Positions 43,685 through 53,929 are shown, counted from the stretch's first letter. The stretch: DNA of 64,000 nucleotides from Flavobacteriales bacterium (GCA_019638115.1 JAHBUK010000001.1:248001-312000); one strand, 5' to 3'. The notes: a model not told the origin generated them from the sequence alone. Numbers and translations are program-made.

Positions 43685-44683
43685 TCATTCCTTGTCCAGT
43701 TTGTACTTGCTCACATTCATGCCGAAGCTCAGGCCCTTGCTCTCCACCAGGTCTTCCAACTCGGTGAGGCTCTTTTTGCCGAAGTTCCGGAACTTCAAGA
43801 GGTCGTTCTTGTTGTAGCTCACCAGGTCACCGAGGGTATCGATGTCGGCAGCCTTCAGGCAGTTCAGGGCACGCACGCTCAGGTCCATGTCCACCAGCTT
43901 GGTCTTCAGCAGTTGGCGCATGTGCAGGCTGGTCTCATCGAACTCCTCCACTTCGGCGGTGGCGCGCTCCTCCACATCGAGGGAGATGCGCTCATCACTG
44001 AAGAGCATGAAGTGGTGGATGAGGATCTTGGCAGCCTCCTGAAGGGCGTTCTTCGGGGTGATGCTACCGTCGGTGGTCACCTCGATCACGAGCTTCTCGT
44101 AGTCGGTCTTTTCCTCCACACGGGTGTTCTCCACCGTGTACTTCACGTTCTTGATCGGCGTGTAGATGGAGTCGATGAAGATGGTCCCAACGGGAACACC
44201 TTCCACCTTGTTCTCATCGGCGGGCACGTAACCGCGGCCTTTGCCGATGCTGAGCTCCACGTGCAGTTTCACGCCGGGCTCCATGTTGGCGATCACCAGT
44301 TCGGGGTTCAACACCTGGAAACCGGTGGTGTGCTTGCCGATGTCGCCGGCGGTGAAGCTGTCCTTGCCGGTCACGGTGAAGGAGACCTTCTCGGTGCTCA
44401 CATCATCGAGTTGGCGGCGGAAGCGCACCTGCTTCAGGTTGAGCACGATCTCGGTCATGTCCTCGATCACACCCTTGATGGAGGTGAACTCGTGGTCCAC
44501 TCCGTCGATGCGGACAGCGGTGATGGCGTGGCCCTCCAGGGAGGACAACAGGATGCGGCGCAGCGAGTTGCCGATGGTGATGCCGTAGCCGGGCTCGAGC
44601 GGGCGGAACTCGAAGGAGCCGCGCTTGTCGTCGGATTCGATCATCGTGACCTTGTCAGGCCGCTGGAATTCAAGGATGGGCAT
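43685..44683 (-). CDS. rpoA: RNA polymerase alpha subunit
   Basis: The alpha subunit assembles RNA polymerase and contacts upstream DNA. The 332-residue protein has the N-terminal dimerisation domain ([22 protein letters not shown]) and the C-terminal domain with helix-hairpin-helix elements ([31 protein letters not shown]). Length and order are normal. It lies 24 bases after rpsD and 92 before rplQ, the latter gap filled by a palindrome that the transcript must cross. Confidence 0.98.
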   Translation of the reverse strand: MPILEFQRPDKVTMIESDDKRGSFEFRPLEPGYGITIGNSLRRILLSSLEGHAITAVRIDGVDHEFTSIKGVIEDMTEIVLNLKQVRFRRQLDDVSTEKVSFTVTGKDSFTAGDIGKHTTGFQVLNPELVIANMEPGVKLHVELSIGKGRGYVPADENKVEGVPVGTIFIDSIYTPIKNVKYTVENTRVEEKTDYEKLVIEVTTDGSITPKNALQEAAKILIHHFMLFSDERISLDVEERATAEVEEFDETSLHMRQLLKTKLVDMDLSVRALNCLKAADIDTLGDLVSYNKNDLLKFRNFGKKSLTELEDLVESKGLSFGMNVSKYKLDKE

Positions 44684-44707
44684 GGGTCGTCCGCTTGATT
44701 TGGGTTC

Positions 44708-45316
44708 TTACTTCGAGTACAATTCCACGATGAGCTGCTCACGGATGTTCTCCGGGATCTGGGCACGCTCGGGCATGTTGATGAACTTGCCGCTCATCAT
44801 GCTGGGCTCCCAGGTGAGCCAATCGAAACGCTTGCTGTTCACGGACAGGCTGTTGCTGATGGCCTCCAGGGAACGGCTCTTCTCACGCACGGCAATGCTC
44901 TGGCCGGGGCGCAGGCTGTAGCTCGGCACGTTCACCACTTGGTTGTCCACCGTGATGTGGCCGTGGCTCACCAACTGGCGGGCGGCGCGGCGGGTGGGTG
45001 CGATGCCCAGGCGGAACACGGTGTTGTCCAGGCGGGCTTCGCACAGCTGCAGCAGCACCTCACCGGTGATGCCGCGCTTGCTCGATGCGATGTGGTACAT
45101 CTTCTCGAACTGGCGCTCGAGCACACCATAGGTGTATTTCGCCTTCTGCTTCTCGCGGAGCTGCACGGCGTATTCGCTTTCCTTCTTGCGACGGCGGGCA
45201 TTGGGGCCGTGCTGGCCGGGGCTGTGGGGCTTGCGCTCCATCCACTTGTCCGGGCCATAGATCGCCTCCTTGAACTTCCGGGCGATGCGGGTCTTGGGTC
45301 CTGTGTAACGTGCCAT
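44708..45316 (-). CDS. rpsD: Small ribosomal subunit protein S4
   Basis: S4 is a primary 16S rRNA binder and, in many bacteria, a translational repressor of its operon. The 202-residue protein contains [29 protein letters not shown] (the Bacteroidota form without the zinc knuckle) and the S4 RNA-binding fold around [27 protein letters not shown]. rpsK lies upstream; the 69-base spacer holds copy B of the acaacagagcgtg palindrome. Confidence 0.98.
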   Translation of the reverse strand: MARYTGPKTRIARKFKEAIYGPDKWMERKPHSPGQHGPNARRRKKESEYAVQLREKQKAKYTYGVLERQFEKMYHIASSKRGITGEVLLQLCEARLDNTVFRLGIAPTRRAARQLVSHGHITVDNQVVNVPSYSLRPGQSIAVREKSRSLEAISNSLSVNSKRFDWLTWEPSMMSGKFINMPERAQIPENIREQLIVELYSK

Positions 45317-45349
45317 TCTTCTTTGCTTTTGGGTGCGTTCTCCGCACCA

Positions 45350-45380
45350 ACAACAGAGCGTGCGTCCACACGCTCCTACG
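45350..45380. repeat. Copy B of the acaacagagcgtg palindromic repeat
   Basis: It contains a perfect 7-bp stem gagcgtg/cacgctc around a 6-base loop. It begins with the same 13 bases as copy A at 40217 and ends with ctccta/ctcctt. It lies in the rpsK-rpsD spacer, within the ribosomal operon. Confidence 0.6.
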
Positions 45381-45385
45381 GGTTA

Positions 45386-45796
45386 TTAAACGCGGCGCTT
45401 TTTGGGTGGACGGCAGCCGTTGTGCGGCATGGGGGTGATATCGACGATCTCGGTCACCTCCACACCGCTGTTGTGCAAGGCACGGATGGCGCTCTCGCGG
45501 CCCGAACCGGGGCCTTTCACGAACACCTTCACCTTGCGCAGGCCAAGTTCGTGTGCCTCGCGTGCAGCCTCCTCGGCGCTCACCTGGCCCGCGTACGGGG
45601 TGTTCTTCTTGCTTCCGCGGAAGCCTTGCTTGCCGGAAGAGGACCAGCTGATCACCTCGCCCTTGTTGTTGGTGAGGGAGATGATCAGGTTGTTGAACGT
45701 GGCTTGGATGTGGGCCTGACCGTAGGCTTCCACCACCACCTTCTTCTTTTTCTTCTTGCCGGCGGAAGCTCCGCCTTTGCCTTCTTGCTTTGCCAT
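45386..45796 (-). CDS. rpsK: Small ribosomal subunit protein S11
   Basis: S11 lies at the platform of the 30S subunit. The 136-residue protein has the family segments [13 protein letters not shown] ([20 protein letters not shown]), [31 protein letters not shown] and [18 protein letters not shown]. Its N-terminus is Lys-rich with a run of six lysines (KKKKKK), slightly longer than E. coli S11. Confidence 0.98.
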   Translation of the reverse strand: MAKQEGKGGASAGKKKKKKVVVEAYGQAHIQATFNNLIISLTNNKGEVISWSSSGKQGFRGSKKNTPYAGQVSAEEAAREAHELGLRKVKVFVKGPGSGRESAIRALHNSGVEVTEIVDITPMPHNGCRPPKKRRV

Positions 45797-45867
45797 TGTG
45801 GTCGTTGTTGTGCAGGGATCCTGTTAGCTGATAGCCTCGCCCAACGGGGGCGCGGCCCGCCTCACCC

Positions 45868-46245
45868 CTACTTGGTCGCTTTCTTCTTGTTGGCCACCGT
45901 CTTGCGCTTGCCCTTGCGGGTGCGGCTGTTGGTGCGGGTACGCTGGCCACGCACCGGCAGGCCGGCACGGTGGCGCAGACCGCGGTACGATCCGATGTCC
46001 ATCAATCGCTTGATGCTGAGCTGTACCTCGCTGCGCAGGGCGCCCTCGGTCTTCACATGCTCATTGATGTGCTGTCGGATGCGCGCCTGCTCATCATCGG
46101 ACCAATCCTCCACCTTGATGTCGGGATCCACCTCAGCGGCCTGGAGGATCTCCAGTGCCATGCTGCGGCCGATGCCATAGATGTAGGTGAGGCCGATGCA
46201 GCCCCGCTTGCTCTTGGGTAGGTCTATGCCTGCGATACGTGCCAT
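45868..46245 (-). CDS. rpsM: Small ribosomal subunit protein S13
   Basis: S13 binds in the head of the 30S subunit and contacts tRNA. The 125-residue protein shows [26 protein letters not shown], the helix-turn-helix region, and the C-terminal [26 protein letters not shown] segment with a basic tail. rpsK follows 71 bases later. Confidence 0.98.
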   Translation of the reverse strand: MARIAGIDLPKSKRGCIGLTYIYGIGRSMALEILQAAEVDPDIKVEDWSDDEQARIRQHINEHVKTEGALRSEVQLSIKRLMDIGSYRGLRHRAGLPVRGQRTRTNSRTRKGKRKTVANKKKATK

Positions 46246-46258
46246 GCTCGTTCGATTA

Positions 46259-46375
46259 TCAGCCTTGACGCTGTTTGAACTTGGGGTTCTTCTTGTTGAT
46301 GATGTACAGACGCCCTTTGCGACGGACGATCTTGCAGTCCGCGGAGCGCGGTTTGAGTGAGGCCCTGACCTTCAT
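46259..46375 (-). CDS. rpmJ: Large ribosomal subunit protein L36 (zinc-free form)
   Basis: The 38-residue protein starts [20 protein letters not shown] and ends in NPKFKQRQG, the L36 ending. The standard CxxC...C...H zinc site is broken: of the four ligand positions only the second Cys (C14) remains, replaced at the others by Ser, Asn and Phe. This is the C-minus type, which needs no zinc. It is too short for most gene callers but lies exactly between infA and rpsM as in the spc/alpha clusters. Confidence 0.95.
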   Translation of the reverse strand: MKVRASLKPRSADCKIVRRKGRLYIINKKNPKFKQRQG

Positions 46376-46388
46376 GGTGCTCTTGTTC

Positions 46389-46610
46389 TTAGCTCTTGTA
46401 TCGGAAAGTGATGCGTCCCTTGCTCAGATCGTACGGGCTCATCTCCACCTTCACCTTGTCGCCGGGGAGGATGCGGATGTAGTGCATCCGCATCTTGCCG
46501 GAGATGTGTGCGACGATCACGTGCCCGTTCTCAAGCTCCACCCGGAACATGGCATTGCTCAGTGCCTCCTTGATGACACCGTCCTGCTCTATGGTCCCGG
46601 CTTTGCTCAT
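46389..46610 (-). CDS. infA: Translation initiation factor IF-1
   Basis: IF-1 is a 73-residue OB-fold protein that binds the 30S A site during initiation. Family segments are [39 protein letters not shown] and [18 protein letters not shown]. The start at [11 protein letters not shown] fits family length; upstream codons in frame are the map-infA spacer. rpmJ follows 13 bases later. Confidence 0.97.
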   Translation of the reverse strand: MSKAGTIEQDGVIKEALSNAMFRVELENGHVIVAHISGKMRMHYIRILPGDKVKVEMSPYDLSKGRITFRYKS

Positions 46611-46662
46611 GCCTTTCTTTCCTTTTCCTTTTGAAGCCGACCCCGAAGGACCGACCCTTGTT

Positions 46663-47496
46663 TCATTCCTGTGTTGGCACCTGCCCGCTGGCCGGTGTTG
46701 CAACGTAATACCCCCTTTCATTCAGCACATCCTCGATGTACTGGAATGTGGATAGGACCTCTGCCTTGCCTGGCCTTACGGCCACGTTGTGTTCGAAGTG
46801 TGCACTCGGTTTGCCATCGCGGCTCACGATCGTCCAACCGTCGGAGAGCTGTTTCACCTCCTTGGTGCCCATGTTGATCATGGGTTCGATCGCCAGCACC
46901 ATGCCGCTGCGCAGCTTGGTGCCCTGCCCGCGCTTGCCGTAGTTCGGTACTTCGGGGGCTTCATGGAGCTTGCGCCCCAGGCCATGCCCCACCAGTTCGC
47001 GAACCACGCCGTAACGGTTGCGCTCGGCATGCTCTTGCACGGCATATCCGATGTCTCCCGTACGGTTCCCTTCCACGGCAGCGGCGATGCCACGCTCCAG
47101 GCATTCCCGGGTAACGCGCAACAGTTGCTTCACATCGTCCGTCACCTCACCGATGGCGAAGGTGAAGGCGCTGTCACCGTAGAGCCCGTTCATCAGCACT
47201 CCGCAATCCACGCTGGCGACGTCGCCTTCGCGCAGTTCGCGGTCGCCGGGAAGGCCATGCACCACCTGCTCGTTCACACTGATCAACAGTGTGCTTGGGC
47301 AGCCGTACAGGCCTTTGAAACCGGGTATCGCTCCGTTGTCCCGGATGAACTCTTCCGCCATGCGGTCCAGTTCGCCGGTTGTGACACCGGGGGCGATCTT
47401 TTTGGCCACTTCGGCCAAGGTCCTACCAACAAGCAAAGAACTCTCCTTCAACACAGCGATGTCGTCATCGCTCAGGAGGCTTACCGACTTCGTCAT
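46663..47496 (-). CDS. map: Methionine aminopeptidase, type I
   Basis: Map removes the initiator methionine from nascent proteins. The 277-residue protein has the five metal ligands in context: [15 protein letters not shown] (two Asp), [10 protein letters not shown] (His), AIEPMIN (Glu) and FEHNVAV (Glu). [11 protein letters not shown] is the usual substrate loop. It is a normal member of the secY-map-infA section of the spc operon, three bases after secY. Confidence 0.97.
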   Translation of the reverse strand: MTKSVSLLSDDDIAVLKESSLLVGRTLAEVAKKIAPGVTTGELDRMAEEFIRDNGAIPGFKGLYGCPSTLLISVNEQVVHGLPGDRELREGDVASVDCGVLMNGLYGDSAFTFAIGEVTDDVKQLLRVTRECLERGIAAAVEGNRTGDIGYAVQEHAERNRYGVVRELVGHGLGRKLHEAPEVPNYGKRGQGTKLRSGMVLAIEPMINMGTKEVKQLSDGWTIVSRDGKPSAHFEHNVAVRPGKAEVLSTFQYIEDVLNERGYYVATPASGQVPTQE

Positions 47497-47499
47497 GCC

Positions 47500-48828
47500 C
47501 TATCCGGCCATGCCGAAGGCGGCTCCACCCGACCTTCCTTTGATCCGTCCGGTCTTCATCAGACCATCGTAATGCCTCATCAACAGGTGGCTCTCGATCT
47601 GCTGCAGGGTGTCCAGCAGAACACCCACCATGATCAGCAGCGAGGTGCCACCGAAGAACTGTGCGAAACCTTGCTTGATGCCGAACATCATGGCGAAGGC
47701 AGGCATGATCGCCACCAGGCCCAGGAACACCGCTCCGGGCAGGGTGATGCGCGAGAGCAGCTCATCGATGTGGCTGGCCGTCTGCTTGCCGGGCTTCACG
47801 CCGGGGATGAACCCGCCGTTGCGCTTCATGTCGTCGCTCAGCTGGTTCGGGTTCACGGTGATGGCGGTGTAGAAGTAGGTGAACAGCACCACCATCAGGA
47901 ACAACGTGAAGTTGTAGAAGAAGCCCGTGCTGTTGCTCATGCTCAGCAACCAGTTGGGAGGCGTTTCGAAAGCCTGGCCCACGTACATGGGGATCAACAC
48001 GATGGCCTGGGCGAAAATGATCGGCATTACACCGGCCGCGTTCACCTTCAGGGGAATGTAGTTGCGAACACCACCGTACTGCTTGTTGCCCTGCACACGC
48101 TTGGCGAACTGCACCGGTATGCGGCGGGTGCCCTGCACCAACAGGATGCAACCCGCAATGATCAGCAACCAGAGCACCACTTCAACGAGCAGCAGCACCA
48201 GACCGCCGCCGCCGGGGCCAAGGCGACCCACCACCTCTTGCGCGAAGCTCTGGGGCAGGGTGGCCACGATACCGATCATGATGATCAGCGAGATCCCGTT
48301 GCCGAGACCACGCTCCGTGATGCGCTCACCCAACCACATCACGAAGAGCGTGGATGCGGTGAGGATGATGATGCTGGTGAAAAGCCAGAATTGCGAATCG
48401 TCGATGCGCGCTTCCGGTTCGATGGTGGTATAGATGTAACCAGGAGCCTGGAACACGCAGATCAGGATGGTGAGGTAGCGCGTCCACTGGTTGATCTTGC
48501 GGCGACCGCTCTCTTCGCGCTGCATCTTCTGCACGGTGGGCACCGCGATGCCCATGAGCTGCATGATGATGGAGGCGGAGATGTAGGGCATGATGCCCAG
48601 GGCGAAGATGGAAGCGCGTGAGAACGCACCACCGGTGAAGATCGCAAGGATCTCCGCGATGCCACCACCACCGCTGGCGCTGCGGGCCATCACCACACTG
48701 TCCACCCCGGGCAGTACGATGAAACTGCCGATCCGGTACACAAGCAACAATCCGAGCGTGATGAGGATCCGCGTGCGCAGCTCCTCGATCCGCCAGATGT
48801 TCTTGATCGTTGCGATCAGGTTCTTCAT
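47500..48828 (-). CDS. secY: Preprotein translocase subunit SecY
   Basis: SecY forms the protein-conducting channel in the inner membrane. The 442-residue protein has ten hydrophobic helices and the family segments GIMPYISASIIMQL, RITLPGAVFLGLVAIMP and GTSLLIMVGVLLDT. The start overlaps the rplO stop by four bases, so translation of the two is coupled. map follows 3 bases after its stop. Confidence 0.98.
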   Translation of the reverse strand: MKNLIATIKNIWRIEELRTRILITLGLLLVYRIGSFIVLPGVDSVVMARSASGGGGIAEILAIFTGGAFSRASIFALGIMPYISASIIMQLMGIAVPTVQKMQREESGRRKINQWTRYLTILICVFQAPGYIYTTIEPEARIDDSQFWLFTSIIILTASTLFVMWLGERITERGLGNGISLIIMIGIVATLPQSFAQEVVGRLGPGGGGLVLLLVEVVLWLLIIAGCILLVQGTRRIPVQFAKRVQGNKQYGGVRNYIPLKVNAAGVMPIIFAQAIVLIPMYVGQAFETPPNWLLSMSNSTGFFYNFTLFLMVVLFTYFYTAITVNPNQLSDDMKRNGGFIPGVKPGKQTASHIDELLSRITLPGAVFLGLVAIMPAFAMMFGIKQGFAQFFGGTSLLIMVGVLLDTLQQIESHLLMRHYDGLMKTGRIKGRSGGAAFGMAG

Positions 48829-49292
48829 GCCTTCTCCGCTACAGTGGCAATGACTTCTACTTTGCCGCCTTTGGCCTCGATGGCCGCTTTGGCGGTGGCA
48901 CTGAATGCGTGTGCCTTCACTTCGATGGCGCCCTTGAGCTCACCACGGCCAAGCACTTTGAGCTTGTCGTTCTTGGCGATGAGGCCATTGGTGTAGAGCA
49001 CCTGCGGGTCGATGGACTTCAGGCCATGGTTCTCGGCCAGGGTCTGCAAGGCATCGAGGTTGATGCCCTTGTACTCCACCCGGGTGGGGTTATTGAAGCC
49101 GAACTTGGGCACCCGGCGGGTGAGGGAGTTCTGGCCACCCTCGAAGCCACGCTTGCTGCTGTAACCACTGCGGCTCTTGGCGCCTTTGTGGCCACGTGTG
49201 CTGGTACCGCCACGTCCGCTGCCTTGGCCGCGTCCGATGCGCTTCTCTTTCTTGGTGGCTCCTTTGGCCGGTTTGAGGTTGCTCAGGTCCAT
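48825..49292 (-). CDS. rplO: Large ribosomal subunit protein L15
   Basis: L15 is an early-middle 50S assembly protein. The 155-residue protein has the Gly/Arg/Lys-rich N-terminal extension (GRGQGSGRGGTSTRGHKG) and the conserved GFEGGQNSLTRRVPKFGF. The start at MDLSNLKPA is chosen by family similarity; eight more codons are open upstream. It overlaps secY by four bases. Confidence 0.97.
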   Translation of the reverse strand: MDLSNLKPAKGATKKEKRIGRGQGSGRGGTSTRGHKGAKSRSGYSSKRGFEGGQNSLTRRVPKFGFNNPTRVEYKGINLDALQTLAENHGLKSIDPQVLYTNGLIAKNDKLKVLGRGELKGAIEVKAHAFSATAKAAIEAKGGKVEVIATVAEKA

Positions 49293-49344
49293 GATTCGTT
49301 GCCTGCGTTCAGGCACGGGTAAAGGGTTCTTCTAAGAGGTCGGT

Positions 49345-49524
49345 TCAAGCCTCCTGCACGGAGACGAGGTGATGCACTTTCTCCACCATGCCGCGGATCT
49401 GCGGGGTGCCTTCCACTTCGGCGCGCTTGCCGATGCGGCCCAGGCCCAGGGCACGGAGGGTGTCCTTCTGACGCTTGGGGCACTTGATCTGGCTGTGCGT
49501 CTGGGTGATGATGAGCTTGCTCAT
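49345..49524 (-). CDS. rpmD: Large ribosomal subunit protein L30
   Basis: A 59-residue protein read from the minus strand between rpsE and rplO, starting MSKLIITQTHSQIKCPKRQK and ending VSVQEA. The segment TLRALGLGRIGKRAEVEGTP is the L30 signature, and position and size match bacterial L30. Confidence 0.95.
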   Translation of the reverse strand: MSKLIITQTHSQIKCPKRQKDTLRALGLGRIGKRAEVEGTPQIRGMVEKVHHLVSVQEA

Positions 49525-49560
49525 GGGGTCGATGCGCTCCTGTTACGGAGCTGCTGTTTA

Positions 49561-50079
49561 CTATCCGTTGAACACTTTGCTGAGTTTCACACCACGCTGG
49601 CGGGCCACATCGTTGGCGTCGCGCATGCTGGTGAGCGCCGCGATGGTGGCCTTCACCACGTTGTGCGGGTTGCTGCTGCCCTTGCTCTTGGCGAGCACAT
49701 CGGTCACACCAACGCTCTCGAGCACGGCACGCATGGCACCACCGGCGATAACACCGGTACCGTGCGCTGCGGGCTTCAACAGCACCTGGGCGCCGGAGTA
49801 TTTGCCCTCCTGGCTGTGAGGGATGGTGCCTTTCAGCACAGGCACCTTCACCAAGTTCTTCTTGGCATCGTCGATGCCCTTGGCGATGGCCTCCTGCACT
49901 TCCTTGGCCTTGCCCAGGCCGTGGCCCACCACACCGTTCTCGTTGCCCACCACCACGATGGCGGCGAAGGTGAAGGTGCGACCACCTTTGGTCACTTTGG
50001 TCACGCGGTTCAGTGCCACGAGCTTGTCCTTCAGCTCGAGGTCGCTGCTCTTGACCTTCTTGGTATTCGTCTCAGACAT
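49561..50079 (-). CDS. rpsE: Small ribosomal subunit protein S5
   Basis: S5 takes part in mRNA helicase activity and decoding fidelity in the 30S subunit. The 172-residue protein has the double-stranded RNA-binding-like N-terminal fold ([19 protein letters not shown]) and [38 protein letters not shown] and the late [16 protein letters not shown]. The start gives a Lys-rich Bacteroidota N-terminus. Confidence 0.98.
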   Translation of the reverse strand: MSETNTKKVKSSDLELKDKLVALNRVTKVTKGGRTFTFAAIVVVGNENGVVGHGLGKAKEVQEAIAKGIDDAKKNLVKVPVLKGTIPHSQEGKYSGAQVLLKPAAHGTGVIAGGAMRAVLESVGVTDVLAKSKGSSNPHNVVKATIAALTSMRDANDVARQRGVKLSKVFNG

Positions 50080-50090
50080 GGGGATGATGA

Positions 50091-50444
50091 TCAGAAGTTG
50101 AGGCCTGCTTCGCGGGCGGCTTCGGCCAGGGCTTTCACCCGGCCATGATACAAGTAACCGTTGCGGTCGAACACGACAGCCTCGATGCCGGCGGCTTTCG
50201 CCTTTTCGGCAATGGCCTGGCCCACCTGCTTGGCTTGCTCCAGCTTGGGGATGCCGTTGGCCTTTTTGTCCTTCAGCGAAGAGGCGCTCACCAGCGTGCG
50301 GCCGGCCTCATCGTCGATGATCTGGGCATACATGCCCGTGTTGCTGCGGAATACCGACAAGCGAGGACGGGCAGGGGTGCCGGCCAATGCCTTGCGTACC
50401 CGTTGCTTGATCTTCAGTCGGCGTGCGATCCTATCGAATGCCAT
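50091..50444 (-). CDS. rplR: Large ribosomal subunit protein L18
   Basis: L18 binds 5S rRNA in the central protuberance. The 117-residue protein has [44 protein letters not shown] and [25 protein letters not shown]. The reading is complete and of family length, between rplF and rpsE. Confidence 0.98.
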   Translation of the reverse strand: MAFDRIARRLKIKQRVRKALAGTPARPRLSVFRSNTGMYAQIIDDEAGRTLVSASSLKDKKANGIPKLEQAKQVGQAIAEKAKAAGIEAVVFDRNGYLYHGRVKALAEAAREAGLNF

Positions 50445-50452
50445 GGCTTTGC

Positions 50453-51007
50453 TTATTTACCGGCTGATTTACCTGCCTTGCGACGCACCAGTTCGCCCAC
50501 GAAACGGACACCCTTGCCTTTGTAAGGCTCAGGCTTGCGCAACGAACGCAGCTTGGCGGCCACCTGGCCGATGAGTTGTTTGTCCGCACACTCCATGCGG
50601 ATGATGGGGTTCTTACCTTTTTCCTGAGCGGCGCTCACCTTGATCTGCGGGGGCAGGTCCAGGATGACGCTGTGCGAGAAGCCCAGGGAGAGCTGCAATT
50701 GCTGGCCCTTGGTGGTGGCGCGGTAACCCACACCCACCAATTCCTGCTCCACCACGAAACCTTCACTCACACCCTTGACCATGTTGGCCAGGAGCGCACG
50801 GTACAGACCGTGCTTGGCGCGGTGCGGCTTGGCGTCGGTGGGACGCTCCACGGTGACCACTCCCCCATCGTTCTTCACGGTGATGTCGGGGTCAACGGCC
50901 TGTTCCAAGGTTCCCTTCGGACCCTTAACGGTCACCAGGTTCTTGTTGCTGATGGTGATCTCCACCCCATTGGGCAGGCTGATCGGTGCTTTTCCTATGC
51001 GTGACAT
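50453..51007 (-). CDS. rplF: Large ribosomal subunit protein L6
   Basis: L6 lies near the factor-binding site of the 50S subunit. The 184-residue protein has the two repeated L6 domains and the C-terminal signature [20 protein letters not shown] followed by [13 protein letters not shown]. Nine bases separate it from rplR. Confidence 0.98.
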   Translation of the reverse strand: MSRIGKAPISLPNGVEITISNKNLVTVKGPKGTLEQAVDPDITVKNDGGVVTVERPTDAKPHRAKHGLYRALLANMVKGVSEGFVVEQELVGVGYRATTKGQQLQLSLGFSHSVILDLPPQIKVSAAQEKGKNPIIRMECADKQLIGQVAAKLRSLRKPEPYKGKGVRFVGELVRRKAGKSAGK

Positions 51008-51020
51008 CGTCTTACAGGTC

Positions 51021-51419
51021 TTAGCTCACAAAGCACAACACTTCACCACCCACGTTCAGGGCACGGGCTTCCTTGTCGGTGACCACGCCTTTGCTGGTGG
51101 AGATGATGGCCACGCCCAGGCCGTTGATCACACGGGGAAGCTCATCCACGTGGGCATACTGGCGCAGGCCGGGGGAGCTCACGCGGGTGAGCTCGGTGAT
51201 GGCGTTGCGGCGCGTGCGGGCGTCGTACTTCAGGGCGATCTTGATCAGGCCCTGCTTGCCGTCCTCCTCGGTCTTCCAAGAGAGGATGTACCCTTTGTCA
51301 TAGAGGATGCGCGTGATGTCCTTCTTCAGGTTGCTCGCGGGCACCTCCACGACCTTCTTGCGCGCCTGGATGGCGTTGCGCAGACGGGTCAGGTAATCGG
51401 CGATGGGATCGGTGGTCAT
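51021..51419 (-). CDS. rpsH: Small ribosomal subunit protein S8
   Basis: S8 is a primary binder of the central domain of 16S rRNA and can repress the spc operon in E. coli. The 132-residue protein has MTTDPIADYLTRLRNAIQA and the C-terminal STSKGVVTDKEARALNVGGEVLCFVS. Both ends match the family. Confidence 0.98.
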   Translation of the reverse strand: MTTDPIADYLTRLRNAIQARKKVVEVPASNLKKDITRILYDKGYILSWKTEEDGKQGLIKIALKYDARTRRNAITELTRVSSPGLRQYAHVDELPRVINGLGVAIISTSKGVVTDKEARALNVGGEVLCFVS

Positions 51420-51460
51420 GGTCTTTGTCTATTTCATCAGTGCGATGCGTACATCGCCGT

Positions 51461-51730
51461 TTACCAGCTGGACTTGGTCACCCCGGGGATCTTCCCTTCG
51501 AGGGCCATCAGGCGGAACACGTTGCGTGAGATGCCGAAGATGCGCATGTATCCGCGGGGACGGCCGGTCAGTTGGCAGCGGTTGTGCTTGCGCACGCTGC
51601 TCCCGTTCGCGGGCAACTTCTGCAGTCCCTCCCAGTCGCCGGCCGCCTTCAGGGCAGCGCGCTTGGCGGCGTACTTCTCCACCATCTTCGCGCGCTTGCG
51701 CTCGCGGGCTTTCATGGATTCCTTGGCCAT
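51461..51730 (-). CDS. rpsN: Small ribosomal subunit protein S14, zinc-free long form
   Basis: This 89-residue S14 lacks the CxxC...CxxC zinc module and reads [20 protein letters not shown], the long C-minus type. It starts at [17 protein letters not shown]. Its zinc independence parallels the L36 in the same cluster. Confidence 0.97.
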   Translation of the reverse strand: MAKESMKARERKRAKMVEKYAAKRAALKAAGDWEGLQKLPANGSSVRKHNRCQLTGRPRGYMRIFGISRNVFRLMALEGKIPGVTKSSW

Positions 51731-51749
51731 GGTCTTCTCTGGTCTTGCG

Positions 51750-52307
51750 TTATTTCTTGTCTGAGAACGGGAAGCCCATTTCGCGCAGCAGCGCCTTGGC
51801 CTCTTCATTGGTGCGGGCGGTGGTCACCACGGTGATGTCCATACCCTGCAGTTTGCTCACCTTGTCGATGTCGATCTCCGGGAAGATGATTTGCTCCTTC
51901 ACACCGAAGGTGAAGTTGCCACGGCCATCGAAACCGCTCGCCTTCACGCCGCGGAAGTCGCGGGTACGGGGCAGGGCCACGGCGATCAAACGGTCCAGGA
52001 ATTCGTACATGCGGTCCGAACGCAGCGTAACACGGGCGCCGATGGGCATGCCCTTACGGAGCTTGAAGTTGCTGATGTCCTTCTTGGACACGGTGGGCAC
52101 CGCCTTCTGGCCGGCGATGATGGTCATCTCCTGCACGGCGTTCTCCACGATCTTCTTGTCGCCCACTGCGCTTCCAAGGCCCTGGTTCAGGCTGATCTTG
52201 GTGATGCGGGGCACCTGCATGGGGCTCTTGTAACCGAACTCCTGCTGGAGCTTGGCGGCCACTTCGTTGTGGTATTTGGCACGAAGCCTTGGTACGTAGC
52301 TCATCAC
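51750..52307 (-). CDS. rplE: Large ribosomal subunit protein L5
   Basis: L5 binds 5S rRNA and contacts P-site tRNA. The 185-residue protein has [41 protein letters not shown] and [31 protein letters not shown], all family motifs. Its start overlaps the rplX stop by four bases. Confidence 0.98.
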   Translation of the reverse strand: MMSYVPRLRAKYHNEVAAKLQQEFGYKSPMQVPRITKISLNQGLGSAVGDKKIVENAVQEMTIIAGQKAVPTVSKKDISNFKLRKGMPIGARVTLRSDRMYEFLDRLIAVALPRTRDFRGVKASGFDGRGNFTFGVKEQIIFPEIDIDKVSKLQGMDITVVTTARTNEEAKALLREMGFPFSDKK

Positions 52308-52624
52308 TTGATCACCTCACCGGTGCGTTTGCTGTAACGGACGAGAGCATCGCCTTCCACCTTGCGGCCCACGCGGGTGGGTTCGCCGCTCTTGGGGTCC
52401 ACCAACATCAGGTTGCTGATGTGGATGGGGCCCTCCTTCTCCACGATGCCTCCCTGGGGGGTGGCGGTGGTGGGCTTGCTGTGTTTCTTCTGCATGTTGA
52501 GGCCTTCCACCAACGCACGCATGCGCTCGCGGTCGACTTCCAGCACGCGACCCTGCTTGCCGCGGGCCACGCCTGAGAGCACCTTGACCAGGTCGCCCTT
52601 CTTGATGTGTGTCTTCTTCTGCAT
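52304..52624 (-). CDS. rplX: Large ribosomal subunit protein L24
   Basis: L24 initiates 50S assembly. It carries the KOW motif as [21 protein letters not shown], with [20 protein letters not shown] later. The start at [11 protein letters not shown] (106 residues) is favoured by family alignment. ATGs at 52639 and 52636 overlap the rplN stop (ATGATGA) and may be the true coupled start, adding five residues. Confidence 0.94.
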   Translation of the reverse strand: MQKKTHIKKGDLVKVLSGVARGKQGRVLEVDRERMRALVEGLNMQKKHSKPTTATPQGGIVEKEGPIHISNLMLVDPKSGEPTRVGRKVEGDALVRYSKRTGEVIK

Positions 52625-52635
52625 GGCTGCTGTCA

Positions 52636-53004
52636 TCAAAGCACCTCGGGTGCCAGGGAGATGATCTTCATGAACTTCTTCTCGCGGAGCTCCTTGGCCA
52701 CAGGACCGAAGATGCGGGTGCCCTTCATCTCGCCAGCGGCGTCGAGGATCACAACGGCATTGTCGTCGAAGCGGATGTAGCTGCCGTCCTTGCGGCGGGT
52801 CTCCTTCTTGGTGCGCACCACCACCGCCTTGTGCACGGTGCCTTTCTTGGTGCTGCCGTTGGGCATGGCATCCTTGATGGTCACCACGATGGTGTCACCG
52901 ATGCGTGCATAGCGGCGACCGGTGCCACCCAGCACCCGGATGCAAAGCACCTCCTTGGCGCCACTGTTGTCGGCCACGTTCAGCCGGGATTCCTGTTGGA
53001 TCAT
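52636..53004 (-). CDS. rplN: Large ribosomal subunit protein L14
   Basis: L14 lies at the subunit interface and contacts 16S rRNA helix 14. The 122-residue protein reads [27 protein letters not shown] at its start and ends with [15 protein letters not shown]. Both are textbook L14 ends. Confidence 0.98.
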   Translation of the reverse strand: MIQQESRLNVADNSGAKEVLCIRVLGGTGRRYARIGDTIVVTIKDAMPNGSTKKGTVHKAVVVRTKKETRRKDGSYIRFDDNAVVILDAAGEMKGTRIFGPVAKELREKKFMKIISLAPEVL

Positions 53005-53017
53005 CGCTCTATGGGTA

Positions 53018-53284
53018 TTACTTGGCCCGTTCGATCACCTCCACCAGACGCCAGCGCTTCAGCTTGCTCATCGGGCGGATCTCCATGATGCGCACCGTGT
53101 CTCCCACGTGTGCTTCCTCCTTCTCGTCGTGCGCCATGAATTTGCTGGACAGCTTCACGAACTTGCCGTATTTGGGGTGTTTCACCCGGCGTTCCACCAT
53201 CACCACCACGCTCTTGTTCATCTTGTCGCTGGTGACGAGGCCTACGCGCTCTTTCCTGAGGTTGCGTTCCATGGCAGTGCTCAT
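53018..53284 (-). CDS. rpsQ: Small ribosomal subunit protein S17
   Basis: S17 is an OB-fold primary binder of the 30S body. The 88-residue protein has [32 protein letters not shown] and the S17 loop [20 protein letters not shown]. Its first bases overlap the rpmC stop by four. Confidence 0.98.
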   Translation of the reverse strand: MSTAMERNLRKERVGLVTSDKMNKSVVVMVERRVKHPKYGKFVKLSSKFMAHDEKEEAHVGDTVRIMEIRPMSKLKRWRLVEVIERAK

Positions 53285-53490
53285 TTGCTGGTGGTGTTCA
53301 AGGTGCGCTTGCGGAGCTCGGTGAGGATGCGTGCCACATCCTTGCGCTTGCTGCGCAGTTGCACCGGGCTTTCAATGGGGCTCACCGTGTGGCTGAAGCG
53401 CAGTTTGGTGAGCGCGCCGCGCTCCTCCTGCAGTTTGTCCTGCAGCTCCTGCACCGTGAGGTCTTTCAATTCAAGTCCTTTCTTCTTCAT
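53281..53490 (-). CDS. rpmC: Large ribosomal subunit protein L29
   Basis: A 69-residue helical hairpin protein near the tunnel exit. It has [25 protein letters not shown] and the late [15 protein letters not shown], the standard L29 features. It lies 11 bases after rplP. Confidence 0.96.
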   Translation of the reverse strand: MKKKGLELKDLTVQELQDKLQEERGALTKLRFSHTVSPIESPVQLRSKRKDVARILTELRKRTLNTTSK

Positions 53491-53501
53491 GGCTGCTTCA
53501 C

Positions 53502-53924
53502 TTATTGGCCATCATAGTCCTCACGGGTCACGAACTTCGTGGGGATCGGGAGCTTCTGGGCCGCGAGGCGCAGGGCTTCCTGGGCAGTGGCTTTGGGCAC
53601 ACCGTCCACCTCGAAGATGATCCGGCCTGCGTGGCAAACAGCCACCCAGTGGTCCAACGAACCCTTACCCTTACCCATCCGGACCTCGGCGGGCTTGCTG
53701 GTTACGGGCTTATCGGGGAATACCTTGATCCACACCTGGCCTTCACGCTTCATGTAGCGGGTAAGGGCCACACGGGCTGCTTCGATCTGGCGGCTGGTCA
53801 GCCATACGTTCTCCAAGCCCTTCAGACCGAAGGACCCCAGGGTAACGCGGTGACCGCGCTGGGCAACACCCTTCATCTTGCCCTTATGCATATTGCGGTG
53901 CTTGCTCCGCTTCGGTTGCAACAT
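53502..53924 (-). CDS. rplP: Large ribosomal subunit protein L16
   Basis: L16 organises the A-site region of the peptidyl transferase centre. The 140-residue protein starts [19 protein letters not shown] and has [31 protein letters not shown]. Length and order are standard. Confidence 0.98.
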   Translation of the reverse strand: MLQPKRSKHRNMHKGKMKGVAQRGHRVTLGSFGLKGLENVWLTSRQIEAARVALTRYMKREGQVWIKVFPDKPVTSKPAEVRMGKGKGSLDHWVAVCHAGRIIFEVDGVPKATAQEALRLAAQKLPIPTKFVTREDYDGQ

Positions 53925-53929
53925 GGCGC

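Noticed and set aside
46789..48621. A 610-codon open frame opposite map and secY
   Set aside because: Antisense shadow; secY and map are unambiguous on the other strand.
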